A stretch of 34,555 nt of DNA from Bacteroidales bacterium. Lineage in GTDB: Bacteria; Bacteroidota; Bacteroidia; Bacteroidales; Marinilabiliaceae. The translations under genes and the position numbers were made by a program. The notes below the pieces were generated by a model that was given only the letters and a program-made list of their open reading frames with translations, searched no databases and was not told the origin of the DNA. The stretch spans positions 1-34,555 of the forward strand of contig JAKSLC010000013.1 of the NCBI GenBank assembly GCA_024401415.1. Reading direction: 5' to 3'. Shown in pieces: positions 31,846 to 34,555 of this stretch (its first letter is position 1; each line of letters starts with the position of its first letter).

Positions 31846-34110
31846 TTATTCGACTTTTTCCTTACGTCTTACAGAATTTACCTCCTTCACCTTGAGGATC
31901 TTCTTGATGAGTGTCTGAAGGTCGTCTGTATTATGTATATATAGGTATATTGTCCCTGAGAATACTCCGTCATGAGCCTCGAAATGTACAGAACGGATTT
32001 TTACATTCTGCTCGAATGATATGATCTTGGTAATCTCACTGACAATGCCTTGTCTGTCTATGCCCGAGATTTCAATTGCAACAAGATAAGATAATACCTT
32101 GTGTGATATCCATTGTGCAGCTACAATACGATTGCCCATGGACGACATGAGTTTTATCGCCTGTGGGCATCGACGAGCATGGAGAGTCATGGCTCCGTTT
32201 TCTTCGACATACGCCACTACGTCATCACCAGGGATAGGAGTACAACAAGGTGCTATGCCATAAGATTGTGTAGCTTCGTCGCTGAGAACGATATTTTTGT
32301 CCTTAGGCATTGGTGCTGGTGCTGGATCTGAGCTATCGTCCTCGTAATCGTCATCAATATTGTTGTTCTCTAACTTCTCTTTGCTGCCGAACGACAATTT
32401 CCACATCTTCATCCACTTATTTGGAGTCTTTTGTGGAAGATTTTTTTCAAAATTATTGAAATTAATTGACCCCTTACCTATTTGGTACAAAAGTTCCTCC
32501 TTTGAAGAGATGTGGTATGTGTCGAGCATTTTTTTGATTATGCTGGCATTTTGGGTCAGTTTTCTCTCTTGTAAGTAATCGTTCAGTAACTGTTCTCCTT
32601 TGGCAACTGCCTCTTTGCGTTCGGCGCGGAAAACTTCTCGCAGCTTAGTCTTGGCTTTTGCTGTGATGACGAAATCAAGCCACTCGTATTTTGGCTGTTG
32701 CTTTTCGGATGTGATGATTTCTACCTGATCTCCACTCTTTAACTCGCGGCTAATAGCTTCCAACTTATAGTTGACTTTAGCTCCAATACAGTGGTAGCCA
32801 AGTTTGCTGTGTATTTCAAAAGCAAAGTCGAGAGCAGTAGAGCCCACTGGCATCTTCTTGAGTTCGCCCTTAGGCGTGAAAATCATTATTTCGGAAGCGA
32901 AGAGGTTCAATTTGAATTCGTCAAAGAATTCAAAAGAATTGGAGTCTGCAGTCTCAAGCATCTGACGGATACTAGCTATCCACTTGTCGATCTCATTCTC
33001 TTCTGTTGAATCATCGTCCTCCTTGTATTTCCAGTGCGCAGCATAACCACGTTCAGCTATTTCGTCCATACGATTTGTACGGATCTGTACCTCAACCCAT
33101 CTGCCGCTAGGACTCATAATAGTTGTGTGGAGAGCCTCGTATCCGTTGGCTTTAGGTGTTGATACCCAGTCTCGTAGACGATCAGGATTAGGACGGAACA
33201 GGCTTGTGAGTACTGTATATACACCCCAACATTGTGTCTTTTCATCCAATCCATTGTCAAGAGGCTCAAATATGATGCGCATAGCCAGAATATCATATAT
33301 CTCCTCAAAAGGAATATTCTTGGCCTGCATCTTTCGCCAAATAGAGTATATGGATTTTGGACGAGCCTTTATAGTGTACTTGAGACCGCGTTTGTCTAGT
33401 TGCTCTTTTATCGGATTGGCGATACTGTCAATAATACTCTGATAGTTAGCCTCGTTGGTTTTAAGGTTCTCTTGGAGTCTGTTGTAAACCTGAGGGTGCT
33501 CATATTTGAGACTGAGATCCTCAAGTTCAGTCTTTACAGAGAACAGACCTAGGCGGTGTGCTATAGGAGCATAAATATAAAGTGTCTCAGCAGCAATGCG
33601 ATACTGCTTGTGCTCTGGCATAGAGTCCAAAGTACGCATATTGTGGAGACGGTCTGCCAGTTTTATGAGGATTACGCGCACATCCTCAATCATTGAGACT
33701 AGAAGTTTGCGGAAATTCTCTGCCTGAAGAGATGCGTTTTGGTCTAGTACTCCCTCGAGTTTGGTCAGACCATCAACAATATTGGCTACCTTAGGTCCGA
33801 ATAGCGATTCAAGGTCGGTAAGGTTGATATCAGTATCTTCTACAACGTCGTGCAGCAATGCCGCAACAACACTTGTTGTGCCAAGTCCGATTTCAGAGGC
33901 CACAATACGGGATACGGCGATAGGGTGGAAGATGTACAACTCTCCCGATTTGCGTCGCATTCCACGGTGAGCTTCATTTGCTATTTCAAAAGCCTTACGA
34001 ATCAGAGCTTCGCCCTTGTGAAGTTGGGGACACCCCTCAATGAGATCGTTAATTCTTTTTCTAGCGATTTCTTCTTCCTCTTCCAATATGTTGATTGACG
34101 AATCTATCAC
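31846..34110 (-). CDS. rel: Bifunctional (p)ppGpp synthetase/hydrolase
   Basis: A 754-residue RelA/SpoT homologue making and degrading the stringent-response alarmone. Seen in order: the HD hydrolase domain with FHP (His62), LLHD (His87-Asp88) and VED (Glu91-Asp92), so hydrolase residues are intact; the synthetase domain with RPKSIYSIWRKM, YDILAMRIIF and NGYEALHTTI; a TGS domain (IMIFTPKGELKKMPVGSTA, about 413-475); and a C-terminal zinc-finger-like/ACT region (CCTPIPGD, then VEISGIDRQGIVSEI to the end). Both catalytic halves look functional, typical of the single long RSH protein found in Bacteroidetes. It starts at ATG 34110, about 29 bases after the stop of a T9SS surface-protein gene on the same strand. 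Called rel because both activities are predicted; relA or spoT are other names in use. Confidence 0.92.
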   Translation of the reverse strand: MIDSSINILEEEEEIARKRINDLIEGCPQLHKGEALIRKAFEIANEAHRGMRRKSGELYIFHPIAVSRIVASEIGLGTTSVVAALLHDVVEDTDINLTDLESLFGPKVANIVDGLTKLEGVLDQNASLQAENFRKLLVSMIEDVRVILIKLADRLHNMRTLDSMPEHKQYRIAAETLYIYAPIAHRLGLFSVKTELEDLSLKYEHPQVYNRLQENLKTNEANYQSIIDSIANPIKEQLDKRGLKYTIKARPKSIYSIWRKMQAKNIPFEEIYDILAMRIIFEPLDNGLDEKTQCWGVYTVLTSLFRPNPDRLRDWVSTPKANGYEALHTTIMSPSGRWVEVQIRTNRMDEIAERGYAAHWKYKEDDDSTEENEIDKWIASIRQMLETADSNSFEFFDEFKLNLFASEIMIFTPKGELKKMPVGSTALDFAFEIHSKLGYHCIGAKVNYKLEAISRELKSGDQVEIITSEKQQPKYEWLDFVITAKAKTKLREVFRAERKEAVAKGEQLLNDYLQERKLTQNASIIKKMLDTYHISSKEELLYQIGKGSINFNNFEKNLPQKTPNKWMKMWKLSFGSKEKLENNNIDDDYEDDSSDPAPAPMPKDKNIVLSDEATQSYGIAPCCTPIPGDDVVAYVEENGAMTLHARRCPQAIKLMSSMGNRIVAAQWISHKVLSYLVAIEISGIDRQGIVSEITKIISFEQNVKIRSVHFEAHDGVFSGTIYLYIHNTDDLQTLIKKILKVKEVNSVRRKEKVE

Positions 34111-34139
34111 GGTAATAATTGTTTAAAATAACATATATG

Positions 34140-34555
34140 CTATCGTATCAGGGTGACGGTTCCTTTTCGGGTAAAAGATACACCGCGTTCGTAAGCCTCA
34201 GCTTCGCAAATGTAGATGTAAACGCCCTCGGCTGCGTCGGTATTTCCATTTTTCCCATCCCATCCCTTTTCAGGGTCGGTACTAGAAAAAATGCGTCTCC
34301 CCCAACGATTCTATATTGATAAATTGTACTCCTTGATGGACTTGTATGCAGGCCTGAATCCGTCATTTGCCCCATCTCCATTAGGAGTGAAGGCATCTGG
34401 GAATCTGATGTCTGCTTCTGTTACAATGACTACTTCTGACGAGTCGGCATGTGAGCAGCCAGAATTTTCGTTGGTTACTATTAGTGCTATTTTGTATTCA
34501 CCAGGAGTTTGAAACTGGTAAACAGGATTTTCGTCAAAAAGGCGAGTCGAAGTGC
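34140..34555 (-). pseudogene. C-terminal end of a T9SS type B (CHU_C) surface protein, interrupted by TAG (5' end cut by window)
   Basis: On the minus strand a frame open from the window edge encodes about 80 residues with a PKD-like end (VYQFQTPGEYKIALIVTN) and then the gliding-motility-associated C-terminal motif FPDAFTPNGDGANDGFRP...EYNLSI. It stops at a TAG (34311-34313). The same frame resumes directly with NRWGRRIFSSTDPEKGWDGKNG, then EGVYIYI, and ends GTVTLIR-TAG at 34140, 56 residues later. Family members read IYNRWG at this point, so the TAG replaces a Tyr codon (TAT or TAC) by one base change. CHU_C domains direct secretion and attachment through the T9SS; truncation here would destroy the signal. 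Because each piece is short, this gene is easy to overlook. Confidence 0.8.

Noticed and set aside
25681..34313. Global reassignment of TAG to a sense codon
   Set aside because: The cyclase-HD gene and the barrel gene end at TAG in expected places, and reading TAG as sense in dnaX gives an unrelated short tail. Only local interruption or suppression remains plausible.
34148..34396. 82-codon minus-strand open frame at the window end
   Set aside because: It is out of frame with the recognisable CHU_C domain on the same strand, which explains this stretch.

Overview
This window looks like the chromosome of a Bacteroidales bacterium, most like Prevotellaceae or a close relative. Supporting signs are promoters of the Bacteroidetes type (a TAnnTTTG box, sometimes with TTTG or TTG about 20 bases upstream), weak or absent Shine-Dalgarno sequences, C-terminal sorting domains of the type IX secretion system (T9SS), an SLBB-type export lipoprotein beside a tyrosine autokinase, an AAA+/DUF4143 ATPase and a GH3-family adenylating enzyme. 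Base composition is moderately AT-rich. No rRNA, tRNA, CRISPR array or transposase was seen.

Layout. Positions 1-1540: the end of a biotin-dependent carboxylase operon (biotin carboxylase, cut by the window edge, and a biotin carrier) closed by a terminator. 1540-3810: an accessory pocket with an inverted-repeat intergenic region, an orphan small protein and an AAA+/DUF4143 ATPase whose promoter carries three dyad repeats. 3850-8340: fabG, dnaX (split into two frames at a run of ten A's), and a GH13 amylase-family lipoprotein, closed by a terminator. 8366-15078: a five-gene operon with a clear promoter: export lipoprotein, Wzc-like chain-length factor/tyrosine kinase, membrane-NUDIX fusion, degenerate nucleotidyl cyclase-HD protein and truA. 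It ends at a strong bidirectional hairpin. 15066-17511: a minus-strand pair, GH3-family enzyme and HAD phosphatase. 17512-18000: a 489-base intergenic region with repeats. 18001-29800: a giant repetitive cell-surface protein interrupted by an in-frame TAG, then an outer-membrane beta-barrel gene. 29930-34555: minus-strand sialate O-acetylesterase, a bifunctional (p)ppGpp synthetase/hydrolase, and the 3' end of a T9SS type B (CHU_C) surface protein, also interrupted by an in-frame TAG.

How the genes fit together: the central operon probably couples export of a surface polysaccharide to nucleotide-handling proteins (NUDIX, cyclase-like/HD). The 18-29 kb block is a large T9SS adhesin with a partner barrel protein. 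The strongest observations are the dnaX slippery site with an adjacent hairpin, two independent TAG interruptions in T9SS-type surface genes, the higher-order repeat order in the adhesin, a cyclase domain lacking key catalytic residues fused to an intact HD domain, and a shared inverted-repeat motif in two distant intergenic regions.
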